Below, piece by piece: positions 32,253-43,114 of a stretch of DNA of 64,000 nucleotides; positions within the stretch are counted from its first letter, which is position 1, and every line of letters starts with the position of its first letter. The stretch spans positions 18,584 through 82,583 of the forward strand of contig JAAVTG010000733.1 of NCBI GenBank assembly GCA_011947345.1, in the 5' to 3' direction. The position numbers and the translations under genes were made by a program. The notes below the pieces were generated by a model that was given only the letters and a program-made list of their open reading frames with translations, did no database searches and was not told where the DNA came from. The stretch is from Phytophthora quininea. Taxonomy: Eukaryota > Oomycota > Peronosporomycetes > Peronosporales > Peronosporaceae.

Positions 32253-33822
32253 TTACTCGCTGTACTCGCCGCAGTCGGCGATGGTCACGGGCAGAGTAGG
32301 CTTGTCGCCCTGGTCCGTCTCCAGCGCCTCGATGCGCTGCACGACCTCGAAGCCTTCCACGACCTTGCCGAACACAACGTGCTTGCCGTCCAGATGCGGC
32401 GTGGCCACAGTCGTGATGAAGAACTGCGACCCGTTCGTGCCGGGGCCGGCGTTCGCCATGGACAGCAGGCCGGGCTCCGTGTGCTTCAGCTTGAAGTTCT
32501 CGTCCGGGAACTTCTCGCCGTAGATGCTCTCGCCGCCCGTGCCGTCGCCGCGCGTAAAGTCTCCGCCCTGGATCATGAAGCTCTTGATCACGCGGTGGAA
32601 CGAGCTGCCCTTGTAGTGCAGCGGCAGGCCTGTCGAGCACTCGCCCTTCTCGCCCGTGCACAGCGCGCGGAAGTTCTCGGCCGTCTTCGGACACACGTCC
32701 TTGTACAGCTGCATCACGACCTTGCCGGCGTCCTCGTCGCCGATCTTAATGTCGAAGAACACCTTCGGGTTGTTCGGGTCCAGCACCGGCTCGCCCTCCA
32801 CAGCCGACTTGTCGTCGTACATGGACACCTTGCCGAACAGACCGCCGAAGACAGCCTTCTCCTTCTGGCGCGCCTCCTTCATCTTCTTCTTGAGCACCTC
32901 AAACTCGCGACGCACCTCGCGGTTGCTCGGGTCCTGCTTGCCAGCAGCCAGCAGGTCCTCCTTGGCGCGCTCCAGGTCGTTTAAGTTCATGCGGCCGACA
33001 CCGCGACGGTACAGCGCCTTGACGTTGGTGGGATCGTTGTTCAGCGCCTTGGTGGCGATGGACACAGCCTCCGCGTAGTTCTCCACCTTGAGGAACGCCA
33101 TGGCCGCGTTCAGGTAGCACGTCGTCTGCAGCTCCTTCATCTTCTTCTTGTCGTCGTCCGCGACGTCGTACATGTCCTCCATGTAGGAAGCGGCCTGGTT
33201 GTACGTGGCAGCCGCCGTCTCGAACTGCTTGGCCTTGAACTGCTCTGTGCCCTTGGCCTTGAGCTTCGTGGCCTCGGCAAGCTTCTCCTCGGCGTCCATC
33301 TCCCACATCTCCTTGGCCTTGGGGCTGAAGCCCAGCAGCTCCACGTCAAACTTGAGCGTGGCGTTGGCCGGGATTTTGGGCGGACTGCCGGTCGCGCCGT
33401 ACGCATACTCGGCCTTGCACGTCAACACAGCTTTCTACAATAGCAGAAATAATAGTCAGCATCCATCAAAAGCCCAGATATCTAACGGCCGTACCTCTCC
33501 GACGCGCATCGAGGCGAAGGCCAAGTCCCAGGCCTTGATGACGTTGCCCTTGCCCAGCACAAACTTGAACTCCGAGTTGCGATCGCGCGAGCTGTCGAAC
33601 TTGGTGCCGTCCAGCAGCGTGCCAGTGTAGTGGGCTGTGGTGTCATAGCGAGTGAGTCAGACGACTGCAACAATCCCTTTGAGTGGCCGTTCAGACGCAG
33701 CACGTACCGCGGATCTCGTCGCCGGCAGGCGGAACTCGCCCGAGCCTTCCACGTACGTCTCCTTGAGCACGCCGCCATCTCCCGACAGATCCACGGCCTC
33801 CTTCTTAGTCTCGTCCGCCATT
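32253..33822 (-). CDS. FKBP-TPR-cyclophilin dual immunophilin (peptidyl-prolyl isomerase)
   Basis: A chimeric prolyl isomerase/co-chaperone. Exon 1 (33708-33822) encodes [20 protein letters not shown]; exon 2 (33495-33634) and the start of exon 3 (from 33434) complete an FKBP domain: [48 protein letters not shown]. Introns: 33635-33707 and 33435-33494. A three-repeat TPR region follows (about 33280-32900; [28 protein letters not shown]), then a cyclophilin domain ([36 protein letters not shown]). The FKBP-TPR-CYP order is that of Toxoplasma FCBP57. The cyclophilin position usually held by Trp in the cyclosporin pocket is His here (TPHLDGKH), as in Cyp40. One base is missing in exon 1 (CC near 33720). 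A perfect heat-shock element lies 71 bp upstream. Confidence 0.92.
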
Positions 33823-33892
33823 GTTGCTGGTAGCGGTGGTTGCTTCTAAAACGTCAAAATTGACTGTGACCAAAGATCGGGGGCAATCGCAA

Positions 33893-33905
33893 GAATATTC
33901 TAGAA
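33893..33905. promoter_or_regulatory. Perfect three-unit heat-shock element
   Basis: Reads GAA-TA-TTC-TA-GAA, an exact GAAnnTTCnnGAA trimer, the minimal high-affinity site of heat-shock factor. It ends 71 bp before the ATG of the FKBP-TPR-cyclophilin gene, a typical promoter distance. The neighbour is a co-chaperone-type gene, which fits HSF control. Confidence 0.75.
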
Positions 33906-33924
33906 GACGCCTGTCGATGCAGTG

Positions 33925-33929
33925 ATTGG
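33925..33929 (-). promoter_or_regulatory. CCAAT box
   Basis: ATTGG on the + strand reads CCAAT on the strand of the FKBP-TPR-cyclophilin gene, about 103-107 bp before its start codon and 20 bp upstream of the heat-shock element. Position and orientation fit an NF-Y-type site, but a 5-bp motif alone is weak evidence. Confidence 0.4.
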
Positions 33930-34570
33930 CTACACTAACGTAAATATCATTATAGAGTATTGGGTGAATTTCGATGAGTCTTTTGATATAAAACCATATT
34001 ATGACTCTTCGTTTGAGTGATCGCTGTGTCCCGCCCCACGGCCCATGGACCAGGCAACAGGTTATTTACGCCGCGGCTCAGGAAGCCCTACCGTTCACTG
34101 GATCAGTCCGGGGTCGAGTCATGAGGATGCTCGGGAGATCCACTGCCGCAGCCCCTTGTAAGCGACCGAGGAGAACGTTGGATGAGGCCTGACCGAGGTC
34201 AAGGCGGACAGAAATCTTGCGTATTGGTGGTGGACGCAGTGAGCTTGGCGGCTGGAGCAAGTCGCGTGCCTAGATATCAAGTTGACGGCCTCAGCAAGCT
34301 GCATCAAGCCGGCCTCGAAGAGCGTTTGAGTACTGAAGATGAAGACCTACAAGGACAAGAAAGGAAGAAGAGGTTTTAACGTCGAACAAGGAGAAGGTTT
34401 TCATTAACTTGACCGTTCCTCTAGACTGTTCCTGGAGGCAAGCTACTACTAGTGTCCCTAAGACTACCCGACCGTCGTAACCCACGGTGTGCGACAACCG
34501 AAATGAAGTGCAATTAGAACGTTGTAGGCCACATTACGTCTCTGTCGCGCGCTACCCCGCACATGATGAA
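33930..34570. other. Intergenic, no gene recognised
   Basis: Only short open frames with no family resemblance are present. The part nearest 33930-34010 is AT-rich and may be promoter. From about 34020 the composition changes and looks like repeat remnant. Nothing firm seen. Confidence 0.4.
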
Positions 34571-34671
34571 ACAGCAAACAGCATAACAGCAGACTCGGGC
34601 AGATTGGCCGGTCGTTAGACACGTCCAATCTGCCCGTGTTATCTGTCCTGAGTATGCTGTTGTGCTGTTGC
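34571..34671. repeat. Long imperfect inverted repeat (possible MITE or hairpin)
   Basis: The core is a perfect 12-bp inverted repeat, CGGGCAGATTGG at 34596-34607 and CCAATCTGCCCG at 34625-34636, with 17 bases between. The arms continue imperfectly outward: ACAGCAAACAGCATA (from 34571) on the left matches TATGCTGTTGTGCTGT (to about 34669) on the right. The whole could form a hairpin of about 100 nt. It lies in a gene-poor region with no coding potential. Confidence 0.6.
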
Positions 34672-34883
34672 GGAAGTGATTGTTGCAATGTTTTGCTTCC
34701 TGCTCGGTGTAGAATCCAGCTTCCTAATTGAAAAGCGCTCTTACTAAAGCTAAAATGTCTCGTCGAGACGCGTTCATCGTGCTGTCACCGCTGTTTTCTA
34801 CGCGGGTGGTCATGAATTATGGACACTACGCCTGTTTCCTGCCGTGCTTATACCCCTTGTCCCTCCCCAGGAAAAGCTAGGCA

Positions 34884-35303
34884 TTGAAGACCATTATTGT
34901 GGTGAAGCGCTTTCCCGGAAATGGGGCGATATGGGAGCCCAGCATGCCGGATCCGGACTCAGATCCCCGGATCAGACACGTGTACACCGCGGGAGCAGTG
35001 GATCCAAGCGTAGGGGGTACGGATCTGCAACGCAGTATGCTGGATCCGGACTCAGATCCCCGGATCAGATATGGGTACATCGCGGAAACACTGGATCCAG
35101 ACGTGGGCAGCCCGGATCTGCAACCAAGGCCGTTCCAGGCGTGGATCTGGCACACCAGAGGACTGATCAAGCGACAACATTCAGCGGCAGGTATAGAAAT
35201 AGTACAGACGATAGGTTTTGGGATGGGATCTCCAATGGATCCACTCATTATTTGCTTAATACAGAGTCGAGTTTGCCTTGTACACCACAAGTGCCCTTCC
35301 TAG
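34884..35303 (+). CDS. Open frame over a 31-residue tandem repeat, probable repeat-element remnant
   Basis: A 139-codon open frame in which the DNA repeat encodes two copies of a 31-residue unit beginning M(P/L)DPDSDPRIR and ending (T/P)DLQ. After the repeats come AWIWHTRGLIKRQHSAAG and a hydrophobic end. A second frame across the same DNA is also open and repetitive, so the open state may just reflect the repeat. The first codon may not be a true start. No known domain. Likely a fragment of a transposon-related or lineage-specific repetitive gene. Confidence 0.25.
   Translation: MKTIIVVKRFPGNGAIWEPSMPDPDSDPRIRHVYTAGAVDPSVGGTDLQRSMLDPDSDPRIRYGYIAETLDPDVGSPDLQPRPFQAWIWHTRGLIKRQHSAAGIEIVQTIGFGMGSPMDPLIICLIQSRVCLVHHKCPS
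34949..35134 (+). repeat. 93-bp tandem repeat, two copies, rich in GGATC
   Basis: Copy 1 starts at 34949 and copy 2 at 35042, a period of 93 bp (31 codons). The first 28 bases are identical and the rest diverged, with GGATC words kept at the same offsets. GATC-containing words continue to be dense to about 35760, far above the rest of the window. Confidence 0.75.
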
Positions 35304-35613
35304 CGTATAAGACCACGGGATCTACATTGGCCTAGTCAAGCTGCGTCGGGGTCACCGCGGATCAAGCAGTGTTCAGGTGATCTGGATAGTATATTGGCCA
35401 GATCCACTTGCAGCCTGGATCCACTAGTACCAAGTGCGGATCCGAAGTCTACTGGAGTTACTACTTGGCCAGGACGACTGATCGACCCTCAACCCCCAAG
35501 ATCACGCTATTGGAAGCGTCAAGTAAGGAAAAGGAAGACAACACACCCCTCAAGGCAACCCCCACCTGGATCCAAGACCCAGGCCCAAGATCCAAGTAGA
35601 CCCAAGCGATTAC

Positions 35614-35949
35614 TTGTCTGGTAACTACTCAAGGACGCAGAGTGAAGATTCCTATGCTGCTCCTGACCCCCACGTCCCGCCAAGACGTTCGGTCTTCATA
35701 GATCAAGCATCCTCGAAGCACCTGAAGAGCAGATCCAGCTCACCGACGGTTACACAAGGTGAACACACCTTCAACATCCCCACGGATATTGGAGCACCAC
35801 CTCCGTTAGTCGGTGTCTGGGCGCAGTGGAAGCGGATTTTGATAAATCCCGCTACACCACATGTACCTTGGTTTGATGTGGAAATGGGCTATCACTCAAA
35901 CTTGAAAAGCTTGCTTGTCCTATATATCAACGATGGGCGGAACGTGTAA
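35614..35949 (+). pseudogene. Open frame fragment, possibly from a transposable element
   Basis: A 111-codon frame. It ends in a compact segment, GVWAQWKRILINPATPHVPW then FDVEMGYHSNLKSLLVLYIND, that looks like globular protein rather than noise. No start, domain or partner is evident. Upstream (35394-35624) other short proline-rich frames overlap, as expected of a decayed repeat. It could be the tail of the same element that carries the 93-bp repeat. Confidence 0.25.
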
Positions 35950-36645
35950 TTGCCATAGCAGAAAGAATTTCTGTACACATCCCATCTCAACTTGGTCAAC
36001 ATGCCAAGCAATGATACGGGGAAAAATGTTTTTCCACAATCTCGATTTTTTCCGGTGGCCAGGCACTTGAACTTGGTATGATTCTGAAACGCGAAGTTGT
36101 GGCAGCATGTAGTGTAATTGGCTTAATTCCCAACAAAATGGGAGTATTCTGGGAAAAATTGGATTTAGGTACTGACTACTAATGCGTATACTCTTGAGGA
36201 AATTCGCCTTGTGAAAATCCACAGGACATCAATTTTGATGAACTCGAAGCTTTGCCACCCCACCTACTTTAAAGTATGCTAGGTATTCTTCATTGCTGAC
36301 GAAGCAGAGCTGCGAGGCTGCACAAACGATGAAGGAGGCGGAACCATTTTGACGAAATAGAATCTTTAATGTGGCTCAATGTATTTGAAAAAGTCTGCTA
36401 GATACTCTTCGTAGAAAGAATACAACTTTAAATTATCTTTGAATACATTCTATCTGATCACATAAGTATTGGCACAAGCACTCGTTACTTTTAAGCAGCC
36501 GGGTAATCAAAAAGCGATGGGTGTGGTGTTGCCTTCACCTGCCGTGTACGCCACTGTCTTCGCAGTTAAAGACCCATATCAAATCCGTGTATCAATGTCC
36601 AGGGCACTTTTACGCGTAGCTGACTGGAAGTGAGGTCGTACGTCA
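35950..36645. other. Intergenic, AT-rich, nothing recognised
   Basis: About 700 bp with no meaningful open frame on either strand. Two similar words, TAGGTATTCTTC (about 36281) and TAGATACTCTTCGTAG (about 36400), hint at an old internal duplication. The right end may hold the 3' region of the gene at 36646. Confidence 0.4.
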
Positions 36646-37272
36646 TCACCGCAGCAGATTGCTCTTGGCCGCCGCGGCTGTGAGCGCCATCTCGCACTCG
36701 TCTTTCACCCTGGCGATCTGCGCGCGGTAGAAGGCTCTCTCCTCGCCGTGGCGGCGTTGCATTCGCTGCCGTCCTAGCGGCGCGAGCTCCAGCCGCAGCA
36801 TCACCTCCCGGTTCATCTCCCGAGCCAACTCCTCCACCACCAGCGCTTGCACGTGCTTGGCGTAGCCTCTTTGGTTTTCTCCAGCAGCTCCGTGGTGAGA
36901 TCCAGTCGACCAGTCTTCGTCAAGTCAGAGCGCTGTAGCTCCTGACGAACTCCTGCCAAAGACTCGCGGAAACAGCGATCCGCTTTCTACAACAACAGCA
37001 ACAACCGATCAATACCGGCAATTGCGCTGTGGTTTGACGCAGCGTACCTCCACTTTCACATCCTGTTGGTGCTGCCAGTCGACATTGCTACCGAGAAATC
37101 TTAGCGATTGCGTCTCCGGATGGACGACAGGAAGAGGTGACGAATGCTGTCGTTGTGAAGGCGACTTTTGTGGCGAAGTCGATGATGGAGATTCAAGACG
37201 GTAAACTGCAGGTGAGTGGGCAAGTAACTCAAGCTTCTCCCCAGTCTCTGCGTCAAACACGTCGTCGCTCAT
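36646..37272 (-). CDS. Small coiled-coil protein of unknown function
   Basis: The ATG at 37272 gives MSDDVFDAETGEKLELLAHS. Exon 1 (37048-37272) ends in a conserved-looking segment, LGSNVDWQHQQDVKVE. After a 61-bp intron (36987-37047) exon 2 reads KADRCFRESLAGVRQELQRS and then LTTELLEKTKE. A frame break (GG for GGG near 36868) precedes YAKHVQALVVEELAREMNRE. The last part, RQRMQRRHGEERAFYRAQIA, is basic and helical. The total is about 185 residues, mostly alpha-helical. I do not recognise the family. It is head to head with the kinesin (134 bp between starts), so a cytoskeletal role is a weak inference. Confidence 0.6.
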
Positions 37273-37405
37273 CTCGATGGAAGGTAAGAAGACTATTATT
37301 TTTATCGGCTAGATATTATTTACGTGCGCCAAATAACCGAAGGATTCGAACGGACAGGTTACTCCAAGTGTTCGTCTCAGTGGAGTAGAAGCAAGTTTTG
37401 GAGTG
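37273..37405. promoter_or_regulatory. 133-bp divergent promoter (coiled-coil gene / kinesin)
   Basis: The gap between the divergent start codons at 37272 and 37406. It includes an AT-rich patch at about 37288-37330 (TTATTTTTATC, ATATTATTTA). No CCAAT or TATA consensus in a convincing position. Confidence 0.35.
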
Positions 37406-40400
37406 ATGAAGCCAGACGAGAAGGAAGCGGAGAATATCCGCGTCGCCGTGCGATGCCGGCCGATGAATGACCGAGAGAATCGCGAGCAGTCAGTCTCCTG
37501 CTTCACATGCGGCCCGAACGGCACAGCCGTGCTTACCAATATGGAAAACCCGACCGAGAAGCACGAGTTTGGTTTCGATTTCGTGTACGGGTGTGACTCC
37601 AGGCAAGAGCAAGTCTTCTCAGACATCGGTCTCCCGTTACTCGACCGTGCTTTTGGGGGATACAATGGCACGATCTTCGCGTACGGCCAAACCGGCAGTG
37701 GTAAGTCATTCAGTATGACGGGTGTTGCCAACGGCGGTGAAGCTCTGGAAGGTCTCATCCCGCGAATGAATCGCGCTATCTTTGAGCGTCTGGCCAAGGA
37801 ACGTGTTGAATCCCCGAACAAGCGATTTTTGGTGGAGTGCTCATTCTTTGAGATCTACAACGAGATCATTTACGACTTGCTGGACTCAAGTGGTAATGGC
37901 AAGAAGAACAAGGGTGGTTTAGAGATCAAAGAGCACTCGGTGCTGGGAATTTACGTCAAAGACCTGCAGGAACGAGTTGTGGAGAACCGTGAAGAAATTG
38001 TCGAACTGATGGCACAAGGCGCACAGGCGCGAACTGTGGGCTACACACAAATGAACGCCGAGAGCTCGCGGTCGCACTCGATCTTTACGATTAAAATCCA
38101 CCAGAAAGATGCTGAGGATGAGACAAAGAGTGTGTTCGCCAAAATCAACCTCGTTGATCTGGCAGGATCCGAGCGTGCTGCGTCTACGGGAGCCCAGGAG
38201 ACCGCTTACGCGAAGGAGCCAACATCAACAAATCTCTTAGCGCACTAGGCAACGTTATCAATGCTTTAGTGGAAGCTTCACGTGCCGGCAAGAAGGTTTT
38301 CATCCCGTATCGTAACTCCAAGCTCACCCGAGTGCTTCAAGAATCTTTGGGTGGAAATAGTCTGTGCTCCATGTTGGCAACGCTATCGCCCGCTAGTATT
38401 AACTTTCCGGAGACGCTCAGCACACTGAAGTATGCGAGTCGCGCCAAGAGTATCAAAGTCAACGCCAAGAAAAATGAAGCGTCCTCACAAATTACACAAC
38501 TCAATGAAGAGATTGCGGCGCTCAAACAGAAGCTTCAGGAGCAGATGGAAACCACACTTGGTCTCGATCCCAAGGAAAAAGATGAAATTGTGAAAAAGTA
38601 CGAGAAGCAAATCCAAGAAATGGACCGGGTCAGACTGCAGACTTGGGAGGACAAAGCAAAACTATCAAAGCAGCACGAGATGGAACGCAAGAAACTTGCA
38701 AAAGAACGAGCATTGGCTGATCAGCGTATTCGTGATGAACGCACGAAGAAGTGGCGGTTGCTGGAAGAAAAGGGAGACCTGGAGCTGATGATGCGTGCTT
38801 TTAGTGATCTTGACAGTACTGGCAGTGGAGACACAGCCGAAACTACAGTTTCTGTGGCGATTCAATGGTTGGAGATAGCACAGAAAGTGAAGGCTATGGA
38901 AGGAGAAGCAAAAGATCTGCGTACGCTGATCCAGGTCTTCCGAGACTCACTCCACAAAGATGCTGAGCTGTGGGCTCGCCGCTGCGGTATTATTCAAGAT
39001 GGTAGCAACTCGAAGTCATCAAAAATATTTTAGCCCCCGTCGTGAAGACTCCGCAAGTGCATCAGCAGCTCATATGACCGCTAGCCAAATGGGAAGTAAA
39101 CTGCAAAATATTGGTGAAGAAAGCGAAAAGCTTCTGGCATTGGAAGGGCAGCTCGTGGAAGATCGCAGCGCCCTAATCAATGCGATGACACGAGAGTTGT
39201 TGCGGTTAAAGACATGCCACGCTCAACTCAAAAGTGAACCGACTGCAGCTGCTGCCACCTCAGCAGGAAAACCTACGTCAAATTCTGCCTCAGCTGCACA
39301 AGCTGCAAAAGAAGCGGACCAACTCTTTGAAGAACGCGAGCGCGGTTTGGCGATTACTCTCGCCTTGGTTCGCACCCAGCGTACGGCACTCATCCAAGCA
39401 ATTAAAGATGACCATCACCGCATCTTTGAATTTGCTGCAGTTTGCAAACACTTTGTCTCTTTCACGGATCAGCATATCGTTACTGGGAAAGATGCCGCTC
39501 CACAGTCAGAAGCTGCCAAACAGCTTGAACGTTGGGAAGAAGCCAAACGCAATTTGTTGGCAGCTTCAAAGGCGTGGGAAGGAACCTGGCAAAAGAACGG
39601 TACGTCTCAGCAAGAACGTGTTGATACGGAATACGTTGGAGATGGCAACACGACTGCGCTTGGTTTAGAATCAAAGTTGCTTCGTGACGAATGCTTTTCA
39701 GCCTCGTCAAAAACACAAGATGCCAAGTTTGCACGACTGAATGGAGCGCAGTTCTGGATACCGGACCCCCAGGATACAAAGCCTTCCCTCGTTATCGATT
39801 TTGAGCTCCCACGCATTTTTGATTCAGTGTCTGTACGTGGTGGCAAGCTTCAACCTGGTGGCACGGGTTCGGCGACGTTGGCGCGTGCCACGACGCCAGC
39901 TCCTGGAGCCAACGCCCCCGTTCCTGCTGTTTCAACGTTTGTATTGCCCAGCATTACTGATCTCCAGAGCTCACGAGTACGATACAAATTGGCTGAAGTG
40001 ACAGGAGCAAACAACCTGACGTACGAGTTGTTAGCACACGTCATGTCGTGGCAAGACTTGTTGAAGACTGAAGTTATCCCTGAGAAACTCTTCGCAAGAC
40101 CCCCAGTGCGCTTCTTGCACGATGTCATATCCGCTGTCATGCGAAATACGGGCTTTGCCAACGACGCAGTGACGGCAGCGCAGCGTGACTACACCTATCT
40201 TGCAACCAAGACGGAGCGTGCCGAGTATTTGACGGCGATACTCGACTACGTCCAGGCATGGTATCAATGTCAACAGCAGGGGTCCGTAAACCCGACAACT
40301 GTAGTAATTGCTGCGACCACCTCGAACATTTTGGCAGGTAAAGAGCCAGCAGACACTCTCCAGTTCCTCTGCTTTTTCGCCCTTGCTGCAATGGACCATG

Positions 40401-42715
40401 CAATTCAGCACCCACCAACAAATCCTTCGTCTGTACAGGAGCTCGCTGCAACAAATAACATTGCAATTGCAACTGAAAATGGAAGTTCTGGAGTCGACCC
40501 CGCCGCTGACGTCCCACAAGATGGCTGGGTGACTCGAATTCGCGTTGAAACAAGCTTCACCGGCACAGCTGGTGATTGGCGTGTTCTTGGCGAGTTTGAT
40601 GCCAACAAAGACGCTGATGGGACGGTCTCCATCCCTTTAGGGAACCCAAAGAATGATGGCAGTAGAGCAGGTCACTTTTTACAGCTGACGTGTCTGGCTT
40701 GGCACGAGCGTGCAGTGTTACAGTGCGAGGTGTTTGGTAGAGAGGCTCACGAAAGCGGGTTTCTAGCGCAAAATGTTCAAGGCTTGGCGTCAAAGGCCCG
40801 GGCTCTACTTGAACAACTTCGTCACACAGCTGGTTTAGTTTTGGAAGAAGCACGGGGTGTATACGAACGTGCGAAGGTAGCAGAAAGCGAGAAGCATGCC
40901 CAACTTGCTAGTCTTGGAGAGGAACTAGCCAAGCTACGTGCTGCAAGTACTGCGTGGGAGAACCAGCAACGCGAGTTGAAAGAGCAGCAAGCGCACCTTT
41001 CTGCTCAAATTGAGACGGCAAACCAGCGTGCTGAACGAGAAAAGGCCCGAGGGGATGCACTTCAAGGTGATCTGGCAAAAGCAACGGCACAGGGAGAGGA
41101 TCAAAAACGCCGCGGAGATACACTTCAAACACAACTCAGCGAGAAAGAGCACAGCATTCAGACCTTGAACATGCAAGCTGGAGAGCAGAAGCGAGCCCAC
41201 GAGGCTTTGCAGCAAACTAAGCAGCAGCTTGAAGAGTTAGCAACTAACTTGCGTTCACAACTCACTAGCAATAAAAACGAGCTGGATGCCAACCAGCAAG
41301 AAGGACAGTCACGGATCACAGAACTTTCAGGAGAACTCATGACCGTTCGAGTACAATTGGATGAACAACGTCGAGCGTTCGAGACTGCGGAGCAACGGTG
41401 CAAAGAACAGGAGACCTACGGCCAACAACAGTACTCTCTTCTGCAACAGACCCGAGCTGTACTAATGGAGAAAGAATCGGAAGCTGATGCAAAATTCAAA
41501 GCTCAAACCGCTGAGAAGGAGGCCGCCCTCAGGTCCTCTCAAGACGAACGCGATCGTGTAAAAGAAGAGCTTGAACGAGCGCTAGCATCAGAAAACTTAC
41601 TCAAGTTGGCAGCAGGTCGACTTGAAAGCCAATGCAGCGCAGCAGAGGCTGAGCTTGAAAACTGGCGACGACGAGCTGAGGCCGCAGAAGCACAAGCTCA
41701 CGCACCCGCTTTGAATGCTACTGGCAGTGGCTCTAGCGAAGACGACGCAGGTTCGAGGGCTGCAGCGCAGGAGAATGAAAAACTTCTGTTAGAAGCGCAG
41801 ACCAACGAACTTCGCCGGCTAGCGGAGCTTGAGAAGATGGAGGCAAAAGTGCAATGCTTAGAGAAGGAATTGGCTGATAGAGTGGAGAAGGTGCGTCTTG
41901 CAGAGGGGGCTTTGGTGGAATCTACGAAACGTGTGAAGGAGCTGGAAGAAGCCGAAGAAGAACTGCAACTGCAGTTACAAGTTGTGACTGAAGAGCGGGA
42001 CTCCGCTCGCCAGAAAGAAGAGCAGCTCTTTACGGAGACGAACGAAAAGGACCAGGAGATCGAGCGTATTCGCGATGGTTATGGTGGGTCAAGCTACAGC
42101 ATCAACCGGAATATGGAGACTAACGCTTCTTGCTTCTTATTTCTAGTGTGGGTGACCGACCGAATGAATTCCAAGGAAGACGAACTTAGCGAACTGCAGG
42201 AACAGCTTGAGCGATACCAGTCTCTTCTAGCAATGACTAGTGTAAAGGGCGACAACGCTACACCGACTGCTGTTGCAAAGCCCAAGGACGAGAAGTTGGG
42301 AGCTGAGATAGCGAGGCTGTATTCCCTAGCAATCGGTAAAGGCGGTAGAGCGATGCTATGGATATAGTCCTCTGTGCATTATCTAATGTGATTTCTGTGC
42401 TATCAAACCAGGCGCCACGGATACAACAGTAGGCAACGATGCAATGATAAGAAAGCTTGCCGAGTGGATCGAGATGACTAAAAGACCATCGCCAGTGCCA
42501 CAAGAGAAGTCTGACCAGAAGCTGCAAGAACAAAATCATGCATCTAATGCAGCAACCACGAACGGTCAGTCATGAAAACATCGGCCACTACTGAAGCTGA
42601 ACCAACCACAAAGGAGCTCTCGTCAAACAATGAAGATGGCGATTACGACGACGATTTTGACGATCCTGATGAAACAGACGAAGCCCGCAAAGCTCGCCGA
42701 AAATCGATTAAGTAA
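37406..42715 (+). CDS. N-terminal kinesin with discoidin-like domain split by an IFT54-type domain, long coiled coil
   Basis: A plus-end-type motor by family. The motor starts near residue 12 ([20 protein letters not shown]). It has the P-loop GQTGSGKS at about residues 93-100, NAESSRSHS (switch I) and DLAGSER (switch II). A missing G near 38200 breaks the frame just before the [16 protein letters not shown] region. A neck coiled coil follows. A second frame change near 39015 leads to a discoidin (F5/8C)-like half-domain ([20 protein letters not shown]). Next comes an IFT54/TRAF3IP1 NN-CH-like domain ([20 protein letters not shown], about 40050-40400), then the second discoidin half ([19 protein letters not shown] to LQCEVFGRE). 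Coiled coil runs to about 42260. Introns: 42084-42146 and 42336-42411. One more base shift near 42560 gives the end [15 protein letters not shown], stop 42713-42715. About 1,720 residues. Probably flagellar or microtubule-associated. Confidence 0.85.
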
Positions 42716-43114
42716 CAGATACCGTTGCTTATCGTTTTTGTGCGCTTATCTTCGTGATCACCAAAATACTTCGACTCCTGACGAGGAGGGCCTTCATCAT
42801 GTCCTGATCCAACGCTCAGAATTGATGCTGCGCTGTCATGATAGCAAGCTGAACTGGTTCACACATCTTTAGGCCGTGAAGGCGAGAGTCGAGCAGTGTT
42901 GTCAATGCTGCCGCTTCATCTTGTGCTGCGTCCAGAACGGAACGAAAGCCCATGGCCAAGTCCTCCTCGACTTTACGCCAAGAAACGTCGGAACTCAACC
43001 TCGTCACCAACACGACGTTCCCAAAGCCAGCAGAGCAGGAATCCATTGATTCTATGCTCGGTCCAAGTGCCGACGCCCAAGACATCGCCTCGTCGCCGTT
43101 CGCGAAGTCTCACC

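Noticed and set aside
32208..32984. Forward 258-codon ORF
   Set aside because: Antisense to the cyclophilin and TPR domains; no independent family resemblance.
42816..43085. Reverse 89-codon ORF between the kinesin and its tail duplicate
   Set aside because: Reads fairly protein-like but has no partner exon, family or promoter evidence, and lies opposite a possible 5' part of the forward gene.
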